Part shown: in pieces, positions 8,915 to 18,262 of the stretch
How the letters are laid out: every line of letters begins with the position of its first letter
How positions within the stretch are numbered: the stretch's first letter is position 1
From: Arthrobacter sp. KBS0702
GTDB taxonomy: Bacteria; Actinomycetota; Actinomycetes; Actinomycetales; Micrococcaceae
Assembly (NCBI RefSeq): GCF_005937985.2
Contig: NZ_CP042172.1
Coordinates: 992,001 to 1,056,000 of the forward strand
DNA: 64,000 bases
Reading direction: 5' to 3'
Notes under the pieces: model-generated
Seen by the model: only the letters and a program-made list of their open reading frames with translations
The model's database searches: none
Told to the model about the DNA's origin: nothing
Translations under genes and position numbers: made by a program

Positions 8915-9415
8915 CTAGTAGCGGCGGCGGTACACCGGGTCCAGCGACTCCGGCGGGACGCCGAGCATCTCCGCCGTGCGTTCGACTACGACGTCGTGCA
9001 CGAGGTCCTGGAGTTCCTCACGGCTGCCGCAGGCCTGCTCCACGACCCTCCGGTACAGCGTGATCACGGGGCCGTCCTCGGCCGTCGCCGGGGTGTAGCT
9101 GCCCATCGGCGCAGGCGTCCCCTCGGCCACGAGCTGCTCGAGTCCCGGCGGGATCTCCTCCACGGCGAAGCGGACACCGTCCAGCGGTTTGCCCCAGATG
9201 TCGTGCAGGCGCTGGGCGGAGTCCAGGACAAAGTCATCGAACCGGTCGGAGCGGGTCCGGTACCCGGGCAAGGTGGGGAGCATGAGTTCGCCGCGCAGGC
9301 CCCGGCCATGACGGTTCCTGCGGCGCTGACGGAAGCCCTTGCCCGTGGCGGTGCCGCCGGCGGCGGGATCAGCCAACCGGACCGTAAAGCCGGGAACGTG
9401 GTGCGATGACTGCAT
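8915..9415 (-). CDS. Metallopeptidase-family (zincin-like) protein with degraded active site
   Basis: 166-residue member of the small actinobacterial metallopeptidase family (PF06262-like). The core RLHDIWGKPLDGVRFAVEEI, an acidic loop and the YRRVVEQACGS helix are in order. Where working zincins have HExxHH, this protein has HDVVVERTAEML, so the first histidine stays but the glutamate base and second histidine ligand are lost. It may be non-catalytic. ATG 9415 lies exactly six bases after TAGAGT (9427-9422, minus strand), supporting this start and a leaderless message. It converges with DUF5719 and diverges from DUF3499. Confidence 0.75.
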   Translation of the reverse strand: MQSSHHVPGFTVRLADPAAGGTATGKGFRQRRRNRHGRGLRGELMLPTLPGYRTRSDRFDDFVLDSAQRLHDIWGKPLDGVRFAVEEIPPGLEQLVAEGTPAPMGSYTPATAEDGPVITLYRRVVEQACGSREELQDLVHDVVVERTAEMLGVPPESLDPVYRRRY

Positions 9416-9449
9416 ATCTTGACTCTAAACCCGGCGCTGGATTTCTGCG

Positions 9450-9525
9450 AGACGGCGCCCCCGCCGCGCCCCCCGCGCCGCCGCCGCGCCCCCGCGCCCC
9501 GCCGCGCCCCGGCCGCCGTCGTGCG
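9450..9525. repeat. Low-complexity C-rich tract
   Basis: Nearly pure C/G with repeated CCGCGCCCC-like units between the divergent metallopeptidase and DUF3499 genes. The complementary strand has several runs of four or more G and could form a G-quadruplex. Open frames crossing it are artefacts of composition. Confidence 0.5.
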
Positions 9526-9643
9526 CAGCAGCCATTGGCGTGCACCCTGGCCGGACCGGACTTTCGGCCGCACGCGGCGTCCGGGACCGAGGGGGCGTTT
9601 CAATGCGCGGCGCCGCGGGCCGGAGGGAGTAGTCTGTGATGTC

Positions 9644-10036
9644 GTGGGTGCAATTCGTCAGTGTTCAAGGTCCGCCTGCCGCAATTCGGCGGTGGCGACT
9701 TTGACGTACGTCTATGCCGATTCCACGGCCGTCCTTGGCCCGCTGGCCACCTACGCCGAACCGCACTGTTATGACCTCTGCGAACAGCATGCCGGTTCGC
9801 TGACCGTGCCTCGCGGCTGGGAAGTCCTGCGGCTCGCGATGCCCGCAACCCCGGCCGGACCCGGGCCCGATGACCTGCTGGCCCTGGCGCACGCCGTCCG
9901 GGAGGCCGCCGCGGCCAGGCCCGCGTCCACGGAGCCCGTCCAGGGACAACGGACCGCGCATCCGGCCCTGGAAGCCCCGGCCGGGGCCGAAGGCACACGC
10001 CGCGGACACCTGCGCGTCCTGCGCGAACCCTCCTGA
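9644..10036 (+). CDS. DUF3499 family protein
   Basis: About 130 residues, beginning GAIRQCSRSACRNSAVATLTYVYADSTA, the near-invariant DUF3499 signature. Two CxxxxC-like cysteine pairs (QCSRSAC and YDLCEQH with nearby histidines) suggest a small zinc-binding fold. The tail is low-complexity. GTG 9644 was chosen because similarity starts there; a TAGTCT -10 hexamer (9630-9635) ends eight bases earlier, and GGAGGGAG lies further up. The family sits next to whiB2 and cell-wall mannose genes across actinobacteria, but its role is unknown. Confidence 0.8.
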   Translation: MGAIRQCSRSACRNSAVATLTYVYADSTAVLGPLATYAEPHCYDLCEQHAGSLTVPRGWEVLRLAMPATPAGPGPDDLLALAHAVREAAAARPASTEPVQGQRTAHPALEAPAGAEGTRRGHLRVLREPS

Positions 10037-10051
10037 GCCGCGAACTGGCGG

Positions 10052-10057
10052 TAGGCT
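10052..10057 (+). promoter_or_regulatory. Probable -10 element (TAGGCT) for Trm112/ahcY unit
   Basis: TAGGCT, the common actinobacterial TANNNT form, sits 61 bases before the Trm112-like start and would give a leader of about 55 bases with the AGGGAG ribosome site in it. Confidence 0.35.
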
Positions 10058-10118
10058 GGGAACTGAAATTTCCGTACGCCACCGGCGCCTGCTGCGTCGC
10101 ACCCAGGGAGCCTTCACC

Positions 10119-10397
10119 ATGCCAGGTCCTACCATGTCGTTGATCAGTCCCGAGCTGTTGTCTGTCCTGCGCTGCCCCGTCACGGGTTCCGCCCTGGTAC
10201 AGGAGGGCGAAGCGCTTGTCGCAACGAGCCCCGGCGCGGACGGGCAGATTCTCCGGTACGCGATCGAGGACGGCATCCCCTTGCTGCTCCCGCCGGAACT
10301 CCTCGCCGCTGCCACCGCTGCCCGCTCCGACCAGCACGACGGCGGCAACCACGACGGCGGCCGCTCCGGCGGCGCGCCCCGCCACGCCGCGGAGTAA
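10119..10397 (+). CDS. Trm112 family protein
   Basis: 92 residues; core [21 protein letters not shown] and [15 protein letters not shown] match the UPF0434/Trm112 zinc-ribbon fold, though only one cysteine of the zinc knuckle remains, as often in bacteria. Eukaryotic and archaeal Trm112 activates methyltransferases; the bacterial role is not established. ATG 10119 is preceded by AGGGAG at eight bases. The C-terminus is a His/Asn/Gly-rich tail with no family similarity. It lies 121 bases before ahcY, an S-adenosylhomocysteine enzyme, which agrees with a methylation link. Confidence 0.8.
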   Translation: MPGPTMSLISPELLSVLRCPVTGSALVQEGEALVATSPGADGQILRYAIEDGIPLLLPPELLAAATAARSDQHDGGNHDGGRSGGAPRHAAE

Positions 10398-10518
10398 TCC
10401 CGCCCCTGCAACGGCAGGTGGCCGAGGGAAATCCCGGTGCCGGCCCATCGGCGGGCGCCCCGGCGCCGAACCACTTGCAGTCCCTTCAGCTCCATTCCGG
10501 CTACCACAAAGGATCCCC

Positions 10519-12006
<1,488 letters not shown>

Positions 12007-12027
12007 AAGCACCGCGGCGTGCAGCCA

Positions 12028-12062
12028 GGGGCCCCGGACGTCACCGTCCGGGGCCCCTTTTT
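12028..12062 (+). terminator. Rho-independent terminator after ahcY
   Basis: Perfect 13-base-pair GC stem (12028-12040 with 12045-12057), TCAC loop, then five T. It ends the block beginning with Trm112/ahcY. Confidence 0.95.
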
Positions 12063-12149
12063 GTGACCGTATCGTGGCGTGGGTGGCGGCGGGGCGGGAC
12101 GGAAATTCACCTATGCTTTCAAGGTAACGTCTGGAAGGACCCGAGTATC

Positions 12150-13376
12150 GTGATCGCCCCGAAAAGCTGGAGCGCCGGCCGGAAGGCCGCCGTGCTGGCT
12201 GCGGTGTGCGCCCTGGCAGCCGGCGGCGGCGTCTTCGCCGCGGCCGGTCCGCTGGCCCACCCGTCCTTTGCCTCCGAGTCCGCCTCGCCCGAGCGTTCCA
12301 CGCAGGGCCTGGCCTTCCCGGTGGTGCCGCCGGTCCAGCTGACCGCCGCCCCCGCGGACGCGGCCACGCAGGTCAACCCCGCCGCCCCGGTGACCTTGAA
12401 GGTGGTTAACGGACGGATCGAACGGGCGTCGCTCACCAGCGCCTCCGGCGACGGCGTGGAGGGAACGCTCAGCGCTGACGGTTCCAGTTGGGCCGCCGCC
12501 GGGCCGCTGAAATTCAACACCCGCTACACCTGCACGTACTCGATCGTGGACGGCGTCGGGCGCAGCACGAGCACCACACGCAGCTTCACCACGGTCTCGA
12601 CCGCCAACGAAGCCGACGCCGCGATCTACCCGCTGGATGGCATGAAGGTCGGAGTGGCGCAGCCGCTGCAGATCACCTTCAGCGAGCCGGTGCTGAACCG
12701 TGACGCCGTCGAAAAGGCGATCAAGATCACCTCCAGCTCCGGCCAGGTGGGCGACTTCCACTGGTTCAGCAACACCATGGTCCGGTACCGCCCGGAGAAT
12801 TTCTGGGCCGCCAACAGCACCATCACGATGGATATGAAGCTGTTCGGCGTCGATCTCGGCAAGGGGCAGATCGGCAACTTCAACAAGAAGGTGACCGTGC
12901 ACATCGGCGACAAGAAGGTCGCCGTCGCCGACGCCACTGCACACACGTTCAAAGCCTTCATCAACGACAAGCAGGTGGGCGAGTGGCCCGCTACCATGGG
13001 CGACACCAGGTTCCCGTCCGCCCGGGGCTACCTGGTCCTGATGGAGAAGTACCGGGTGGAGCACATGAGCGCGGCCTCGATCGGCCTCAAGCCCGGCGAC
13101 CCGGCCTACTACGGGGAACTGGACGTCAATTTCGCCACCCGGCTGACCCCCAGCGGGGAGTTCATCCACCAGGCCACGGACTCCGCGCTGCCCTTCATCG
13201 GCCAGGCCAACCTCTCGCACGGCTGCATCGGCCTCGGCCCGGACGGCGCCCAGTGGGTCTTCGACAACATGACCGCCGGCGACGTCGTCAACGTGGTCAA
13301 CACCGACGGCGACTACGCAGCGAACGACGACGGCTACGGGGACTGGAACATCCCTTGGGCGCAGTACGCGAACTGA
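12150..13376 (+). CDS. L,D-transpeptidase 1 (Ig-like domains plus YkuD)
   Basis: 408-residue exported enzyme that makes 3-3 cross-links in peptidoglycan. After an Arg/Lys start and hydrophobic signal or anchor (about residues 10-35, ending HPSFA), there is an Ig-like pair (about 60-270; FTTVSTANEADAAIYP, TFSEPVLNRDAVEKA) as in mycobacterial Ldt enzymes. The YkuD domain then carries catalytic His357-Gly-Cys359 in LSHGCIGL; the usual arginine or asparagine after the cysteine is replaced by glycine-leucine. GTG 12150 has GGAAGGA ten bases upstream; TATGCT at 12112 may be the -10. Followed directly by a paralogue. Confidence 0.9.
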   Translation: MIAPKSWSAGRKAAVLAAVCALAAGGGVFAAAGPLAHPSFASESASPERSTQGLAFPVVPPVQLTAAPADAATQVNPAAPVTLKVVNGRIERASLTSASGDGVEGTLSADGSSWAAAGPLKFNTRYTCTYSIVDGVGRSTSTTRSFTTVSTANEADAAIYPLDGMKVGVAQPLQITFSEPVLNRDAVEKAIKITSSSGQVGDFHWFSNTMVRYRPENFWAANSTITMDMKLFGVDLGKGQIGNFNKKVTVHIGDKKVAVADATAHTFKAFINDKQVGEWPATMGDTRFPSARGYLVLMEKYRVEHMSAASIGLKPGDPAYYGELDVNFATRLTPSGEFIHQATDSALPFIGQANLSHGCIGLGPDGAQWVFDNMTAGDVVNVVNTDGDYAANDDGYGDWNIPWAQYAN

Positions 13377-13426
13377 GCCGTCAGGCTGTTACAGGATGTG
13401 CAATGGGGGAAATGGGGGAACAACCG

Positions 13427-14713
13427 ATGGCGGAATTGAGCGCCCGGAACACCCGGGGCGGCAGTGGCACCGGACGAAACAGCGGACGAAACACCGGACG
13501 AAGGACCGGGAAGATACTGGCCGTCGCCGGGGTCTGCCTCGCAGTGGGCGCGGGCGGGATCGGCGCCGCCACCAGCCCGGTCTGGGCCGACGGCGCCCTG
13601 CCCTCGGAGTCGGCTGCGCCGATGCGCAACGTCGCGGGCTTGGCCGCCCCGGTTGTGAAGGCGGTCGAACTCGGGGTGACGCCCACCGATGGCGCCAAGG
13701 GCGTCAACCCGGCCTCCCTCCCGTCGGTCAAGGCCGTCAACGGGGTGGTCAAGGACGTGCTGCTGGTGCCCGACACCGGCGGTAACCCCGTCCCCGGGAC
13801 CACGAGCCCGAACGGCTCGACCTGGACCGCAGAGGAGCCCCTGGACTTCGACACCAGGTACACGTACAGCTTCACCATTGTTGACCAGGCCGGACGCGAG
13901 ACGAAGAAGGCCCAGACCTTCACCACCGTCGCCAAGGCCAACGAGGCGGATGCCGCCATCTACCCGCGGGGCGGCACCACCGTCGGCGCGGGCCAGCCCA
14001 TCGAGATCGTCTTCAGCGAGCCGGTGCTGAACAAGGCGGCAATGGAAAAGGCCGTCACCGTCACGGCGTCGTCCGGCCAGGCCGTGGCGTGGCGCTGGTA
14101 TTCGGACCGCCGTGTCCGGCTCCGGCCTGAAGCGTTCTGGGCCGCCAACTCCCAGGTCACCGTGGACCTGAAGCTCTTCGGAGTCGATTTCGGCAACAAA
14201 ATGATCGGCAACTCCGACACCAAGGTCTCCTTCACGGTGGGTGAACGCCGCCTCGCCGTCGTCGATGACCTCACCAAGACCATGAAGGTCTACTTCGACG
14301 GACAACTCGTCAGGACCGCGCCGGTAACGCTGGGAGACGCCGACTGGCTCTCGCCCACCGGCTACGCCGTGATCATGGAGCAGGAACGCAGTTCCAAATT
14401 CAACGCCGGCAGCATCGGCCTGAAGCCCGGGGACAAGGGCTACTATCCGCCGCTGACCGTGGAGTACGCCAACCGCCTCACCAGCTCCGGGGTGTATGTC
14501 CACCAGGCCCTCGAATCGGCGTGGGGCGCGGTGGGCAAATTCAACGTCTCGCACGGCTGCGTCGGGCTGCTCCCCGCGGACGCCGCCTGGTTCTTCACCA
14601 ACATGAAGACCGGTGACGTGGTGCAGACCCTCAATACCGGCGCCCCGGCCGTGGAACCGCTGGAAGGCTTCGGCGACTGGAACATCCCCTGGGCCCAGTA
14701 CGCCAAACGCTGA
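13427..14713 (+). CDS. L,D-transpeptidase 2, tandem paralogue
   Basis: 428-residue paralogue of the preceding gene, with the same order: basic start, hydrophobic segment (about 30-55), Ig-like part (FTTVAKANEADAAIYP, VFSEPVLNKAAMEKA) and YkuD domain with His376-Gly-Cys378 in VSHGCVGL. Both proteins end GDWNIPWAQYA, clear evidence of tandem duplication. Several ATGGGGGAA-like starts crowd the 5' end; ATG 13427 is preferred because GGGGGA lies six bases before it, with ATG 13403 as the alternative. The 50-base gap suggests one transcript. Two copies may differ in timing or substrate. Confidence 0.9.
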   Translation: MAELSARNTRGGSGTGRNSGRNTGRRTGKILAVAGVCLAVGAGGIGAATSPVWADGALPSESAAPMRNVAGLAAPVVKAVELGVTPTDGAKGVNPASLPSVKAVNGVVKDVLLVPDTGGNPVPGTTSPNGSTWTAEEPLDFDTRYTYSFTIVDQAGRETKKAQTFTTVAKANEADAAIYPRGGTTVGAGQPIEIVFSEPVLNKAAMEKAVTVTASSGQAVAWRWYSDRRVRLRPEAFWAANSQVTVDLKLFGVDFGNKMIGNSDTKVSFTVGERRLAVVDDLTKTMKVYFDGQLVRTAPVTLGDADWLSPTGYAVIMEQERSSKFNAGSIGLKPGDKGYYPPLTVEYANRLTSSGVYVHQALESAWGAVGKFNVSHGCVGLLPADAAWFFTNMKTGDVVQTLNTGAPAVEPLEGFGDWNIPWAQYAKR

Positions 14714-14737
14714 TCCGGTTCCGCTGCCCCTGCGGGG

Positions 14738-15544
14738 TCAGCGGCCGCGCTCGTGGGGCAGCCGGCCCAGCCGTGCGCCAAGGCGGGCGCTGCGTTCCCG
14801 GGTGAGATGCAGGCGGTCCAGTTCGCGCCGGCTCCGTTCGCCCAGCACGGCGGCCAGGTAGTCCTCCGGTCCGGTTCCGGCCGGCGGCGGGGGAGCGACG
14901 TGCGCCGCCAGCTCGGTGGCAAGCGACTCCGCCATGACCACCCTGGAAGCGGGGGACATGCGCCCAGACTGGCGGAGGAAAAGCGAGGCGCGGCGGGCCG
15001 CGGCGTCCGGGATCCGGCCGATGTCCGCGAGCGACACCCAGGGCTGCAGCTGGAACGGCACCTGGTGCAGCACAGGCGCCTCGGCCGGGACCCGGCGCCG
15101 CAGCGCGTAGGTGCCGGCCACGAGGTCGCCGAGCCGCTTGGACCTGCCGTTGAACAGCGCGACGGCGACCGCCAGGGCGCCCAGCGTGGCGTAAATTTCG
15201 AGGAACCCGATCAGCCCCCGGATCAGGGCGTGCCGGAAGCGGATGGAACCGCCGTCGTCGCGCACGATCCGCAGGCCGGTGGCGAGTTTGCCCAATGACA
15301 GCCCGCGGCTGAGGGTCTCCACCGTGACCGGCAGCACTACGAAGCAGAACACCACGGCCACGGTGATCAAGGCGCCCAGGACGGCGCGGTCCAGGTCCGG
15401 GGCTGCGGCGCCCACCACCGAGACGAGGCCCCAGAGCACGACGGCGTGCACCAGGACATCCAGCAGCAGCCCCAGCGCCCGGGCTGCAAACGACGCCGGG
15501 CGCAGTTCAAGCACGACGGCCTCGCCTGTGATGATGGAACTCAA
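14738..15544 (-). CDS. RDD family membrane protein
   Basis: About 268 residues. The N-terminal half holds three to four hydrophobic helices in an RDD domain (ARALGLLLDVLVHAVVLWG, then SRGLSLGKLATGLRIVRDDG and the HALIRGLIG segment). The C-terminal half is a soluble Arg/Ala-rich region. RDD proteins are usually accessory membrane subunits. The start is uncertain: TTG 15544 directly precedes the conserved segment and follows a G-rich stretch, while ATG 15589 would add 15 residues. A TAGACT hexamer (15581-15576, minus) lies upstream of TTG. Diverges from the SpoIIM-like gene; the two are frequent neighbours in actinobacteria. Confidence 0.8.
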   Translation of the reverse strand: MSSIITGEAVVLELRPASFAARALGLLLDVLVHAVVLWGLVSVVGAAAPDLDRAVLGALITVAVVFCFVVLPVTVETLSRGLSLGKLATGLRIVRDDGGSIRFRHALIRGLIGFLEIYATLGALAVAVALFNGRSKRLGDLVAGTYALRRRVPAEAPVLHQVPFQLQPWVSLADIGRIPDAAARRASLFLRQSGRMSPASRVVMAESLATELAAHVAPPPPAGTGPEDYLAAVLGERSRRELDRLHLTRERSARLGARLGRLPHERGR

Positions 15545-15606
15545 ACCCGCCCCCGCTCGTCTGCCAATCAGGCACAGTCTAACCACCATCCGGCCCCGAT
15601 CCTGAG

Positions 15607-15670
15607 CGCGAACGGACACTTGGGGCCCTGTTTTCCGGGGCAACCGGGGCCCCAAGTGTCCGTTCGCGCC
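15607..15670. repeat. Perfect 23-base inverted repeat in divergent promoter region
   Basis: Arms 15607-15629 and 15648-15670 are exact reverse complements containing GAACGGACACTTGGGG, separated by 18 bases. It would form a long hairpin in RNA from either strand and lies between the RDD and SpoIIM-like promoters. No T run follows, so a terminator is unlikely; a dispersed palindromic element or regulatory hairpin is more probable. Confidence 0.85.
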
Positions 15671-15713
15671 GTCGTGGGGGCGCAATCCGGGCCCCGGGGC
15701 TTAGGGTGGTGCC

Positions 15714-16706
15714 GTGGACATCGAGGCGTTCTCCCTGGTGAACGGGGACAAGTGGGCGCGACTACACGCCCTGGCGCACCAGCGCAGGCTCGACGGGGCC
15801 GAAGCCGACGAACTGCTCCGGCTCTATCAGGGCGCCTCCGCCGACCTCTCGCTGCTGCGCTCCGTGGCGCCCGAGAGTGGTCGGTCCGCGGCGCTGTCGG
15901 CGGCCCTTGCCCAGGCCCGCACACGGTTCACCGGTGCTCGATCGAACTTCATGGAGGACCTCGCCCAGTTCTTCGTCATCGCCCTGCCCGCCGCCCTGTA
16001 CCGCATCCGCTGGTTGACGATCGCGTGCGGGCTCGCCTTTTGCCTGATCGCCGCGGCGTATGCGCTTTGGATCGGCAACTCGCCGGAGGCCCTCCGCGCC
16101 CTGGGCTCGGATGCGGCGGTCCGCCGATACGTGGACCACGACTTCGTGAACTACTACTCCGAGAACCCTGCCGCGTCCTTCGCCGGAATGGTGTGGACCA
16201 ACAATGCCTGGATCGCCGCGCAGGCCGTGGCCCTGGGCATCACCGGGTTCTGGGTCCCGATGATCCTGATCGGCAATGCCCAGGGCGTCGGCGTCGCCGC
16301 CGGAGTCTTCGCCGCGACCGGCAAGATCGACGTGTTCTTCAGCTACATTCTCCCGCACGGCCTGATGGAGTTGACGGCTGTCTTCGTGGCCAGCGCGGCC
16401 GGGCTGCGGATCTTCTGGGCCATGGTGGCGCCCGGGCCGCGCCGCCGTTCGCAGGCGCTCGCGCTCGAGGGCCGCTCGCTGATCACGGTGGCCCTCGGAC
16501 TCGTCCTGGTCCTGCTGGTTTCGGGTGTGGTGGAAGGCTTTGTGACGCCGAGCGATCTTCCGGTGTGGGCCAAAATTGCCGTCGGCGCCTCGGTGGTGGC
16601 GGCCTACTGGGGCTACGTGCTCAGGTACGGCGGCCGGGCGCACCGGGCCGGTGCCAGCGGCGACCTTGGCAGCGCGGACGCCGGGTACACCGAAATTGCC
16701 GCCTGA
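15714..16706 (+). CDS. Stage II sporulation protein M (SpoIIM/DUF95) family membrane protein
   Basis: 330 residues. A soluble helical N-terminus (DIEAFSLVNGDKWARLHALA) precedes five or six membrane helices; the hydrophobic pattern and the motif FFSYILPHGLMELTAVFVA identify the SpoIIM family. In non-sporulating actinobacteria these proteins go with RDD, MoxR and DUF58 genes and the role is unknown. GTG 15714 is six bases after a TAGGGT hexamer (15702-15707), suggesting a leaderless message. The RDD gene is divergent, while moxR/DUF58 are elsewhere in the window. Confidence 0.85.
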   Translation: MDIEAFSLVNGDKWARLHALAHQRRLDGAEADELLRLYQGASADLSLLRSVAPESGRSAALSAALAQARTRFTGARSNFMEDLAQFFVIALPAALYRIRWLTIACGLAFCLIAAAYALWIGNSPEALRALGSDAAVRRYVDHDFVNYYSENPAASFAGMVWTNNAWIAAQAVALGITGFWVPMILIGNAQGVGVAAGVFAATGKIDVFFSYILPHGLMELTAVFVASAAGLRIFWAMVAPGPRRRSQALALEGRSLITVALGLVLVLLVSGVVEGFVTPSDLPVWAKIAVGASVVAAYWGYVLRYGGRAHRAGASGDLGSADAGYTEIAA

Positions 16707-16755
16707 ATCCGCCCGGCTCCGGGGTGGCACCTCGCCGGTGCACAGGCCCTGACGG

Positions 16756-16761
16756 TAGGCT
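16756..16761 (+). promoter_or_regulatory. Probable -10 element (TAGGCT) for TIGR01906 gene
   Basis: TAGGCT between the SpoIIM-like stop and the GTG at 16832; it would give a leader of about 65 bases. Confidence 0.35.
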
Positions 16762-16831
16762 CGGAGTCAGATATGTGGCGCCGCCGGACCCAAGGCCCGG
16801 TGGCGTGAGAGCCTACGGAAGCGAAGCAGCA

Positions 16832-18187
16832 GTGACTGAACAGAGTCCCACCCCTCCGAATCGGCAGGATCCGCCCCTGGATCCGGCCGAGGACGCCGAC
16901 GAGCCCGCCTTCGAGTGGATGAAGCCGGCGGCAGCGGGCCAGCGGGCCGACAGCACCGCCGGCGCCGGCCGGGGCGCCGCGACGCCTGACGCCGGCGATG
17001 CGTCCGGAGCCCCCGCCGCCGGCGAACGCCAGGGCCGCCGCGCCGAGCGGAAGGCCGCAGCCGAAGGCACGGGCCCCGCCGGCACGGGCCCCGCCGAAGG
17101 CACAGGCTCTGCCGCGGGCACGGGCCTGGCCGCCTCCACCGAGGCAAGCGGCCGCCGGTCCACGGACGAAGGCTTCCACGAGTCGCTGCCCACTTCCGCG
17201 CTGCAGGTCCGGCCGCCCCGGGAAGAGGTGGAGCGCCGCAACGCCGAACGCGAGCACGCCGCCAACGCGAAGCCGGTGGCCCCCCGGGTCATGCAGGTCC
17301 TGCTCGCGGTCTGCTACCCGGTCATCCTGCTGGTCCTGGCCGTGCGTGCCGTGACCAGCCCCCTGTTCCTCTGGGTGGAGTACAACCGTCCGGGCTTCCC
17401 GGGCGACGGCTACGGCTTCAGCACCGACGACCGGATGACCTACGGGTCCTACGCCGTGGATTACCTGAGCAACTGGTCCGGCCCGCGCTATCTCGGCGAG
17501 CTCGTCAACCGTGCCGGGGAGAAGCTGTTCAAGGACGGCGAAGTCAGCCACATGGCCGACGTCAAGCTCGTTATCCTCTCCGCGTTCGGGGCGGGCGCCC
17601 TGCTTGCCCTGTTCGGCCTGGTCGCCATCCTCTACCTGCGCCGCCGCAGCACCGGAGGCGTCCGCCGCGGCCTGTTCGCCGGTTCCATCGCCACCCTGGT
17701 GATCATCATTGGCCTGGGCGTGCTCGCGGCGTTGGGCTGGGAGCAGTTCTTCACCGAGTTCCACCGCGTCTTCTTCGCCAACGGAACCTGGACGTTCTCG
17801 CTGCAGGACACCCTGATCCGGCTGTTCCCGGGTCAGTTCTGGGTGGACTCCGGCATTGTGATCGGCGCCCTGGTGCTGCTGGCTGCCCTGCTCACCCTGG
17901 TCCTCACCTGGCCCACCCGCAAACGCCGCGGGCTGCCGCCGCGGGCCGCCGCCCGGGAGAGCGAATCCGGCGAGGACGAGGCCGGCGCCGTGGACCCCGC
18001 TGAGCTCAAGGGCCGCCGCTTCAAGCGACGGAACGGCCGGACAGAAACCCCGGCCGGCCACGACGCGGACACCGGACGGGACACCGGCGCCGTCCGCGAC
18101 ACCGGTGCGGTTCACAACGCCGACGGCGGCGATGCGCCCGCCGCAGACCGCGGCGGGGCACCGGCGGCCCGCGACAGGACGTCCTAG
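16832..18187 (+). CDS. TIGR01906 family integral membrane protein
   Basis: 451 residues. The first 150 are low-complexity, rich in Ala, Gly and Pro with repeated GTGPA steps, and probably disordered. A conserved membrane core follows (APRVMQVLLAVCYPVILLVL, then extracytoplasmic WVEYNRPGFPGDGYGF and three more helices), as in TIGR01906. The C-terminus is a hydrophilic tail with repeated DTGAV steps. The family is widespread in Gram-positives but has no proven function. GTG 16832 has only a weak ACGGAAG upstream. Transcription ends at the bidirectional hairpin at 18201-18235. Confidence 0.75.
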   Translation: MTEQSPTPPNRQDPPLDPAEDADEPAFEWMKPAAAGQRADSTAGAGRGAATPDAGDASGAPAAGERQGRRAERKAAAEGTGPAGTGPAEGTGSAAGTGLAASTEASGRRSTDEGFHESLPTSALQVRPPREEVERRNAEREHAANAKPVAPRVMQVLLAVCYPVILLVLAVRAVTSPLFLWVEYNRPGFPGDGYGFSTDDRMTYGSYAVDYLSNWSGPRYLGELVNRAGEKLFKDGEVSHMADVKLVILSAFGAGALLALFGLVAILYLRRRSTGGVRRGLFAGSIATLVIIIGLGVLAALGWEQFFTEFHRVFFANGTWTFSLQDTLIRLFPGQFWVDSGIVIGALVLLAALLTLVLTWPTRKRRGLPPRAAARESESGEDEAGAVDPAELKGRRFKRRNGRTETPAGHDADTGRDTGAVRDTGAVHNADGGDAPAADRGGAPAARDRTS

Positions 18188-18200
18188 GAGTACCGCCAGC

Positions 18201-18235
18201 AAAGCGGCCGGCACCCACAGGTGCCGGCCGCTTTT
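18201..18235. terminator. Bidirectional terminator between convergent genes
   Basis: Perfect 12-base-pair GC stem (18204-18215 with 18220-18231) with a CACA loop, extended by AAA/TTT pairs, giving a T run on the plus strand and a shorter one on the minus. It separates the TIGR01906 gene from fadD. Confidence 0.9.
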
Positions 18236-18262
18236 GCGTCCGACGGACCGGGCGCCGCGGCG

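Noticed and set aside
10398..10518. Riboswitch-like GGGAAAT...GGTG...GGCCC pattern before ahcY
   Set aside because: Only a partial likeness to a cobalamin element; the central B12-box and stem order are missing, and it does not fit the SAH riboswitch pattern either.
12983..14713. Longer version of the second L,D-transpeptidase starting inside the first
   Set aside because: The extra N-terminus is an out-of-frame reading of gene 1; a ribosome site and signal peptide mark 13427.
15446..18187. 913-codon frame extending the TIGR01906 gene upstream
   Set aside because: The upstream part is an out-of-frame reading of the SpoIIM-like gene.
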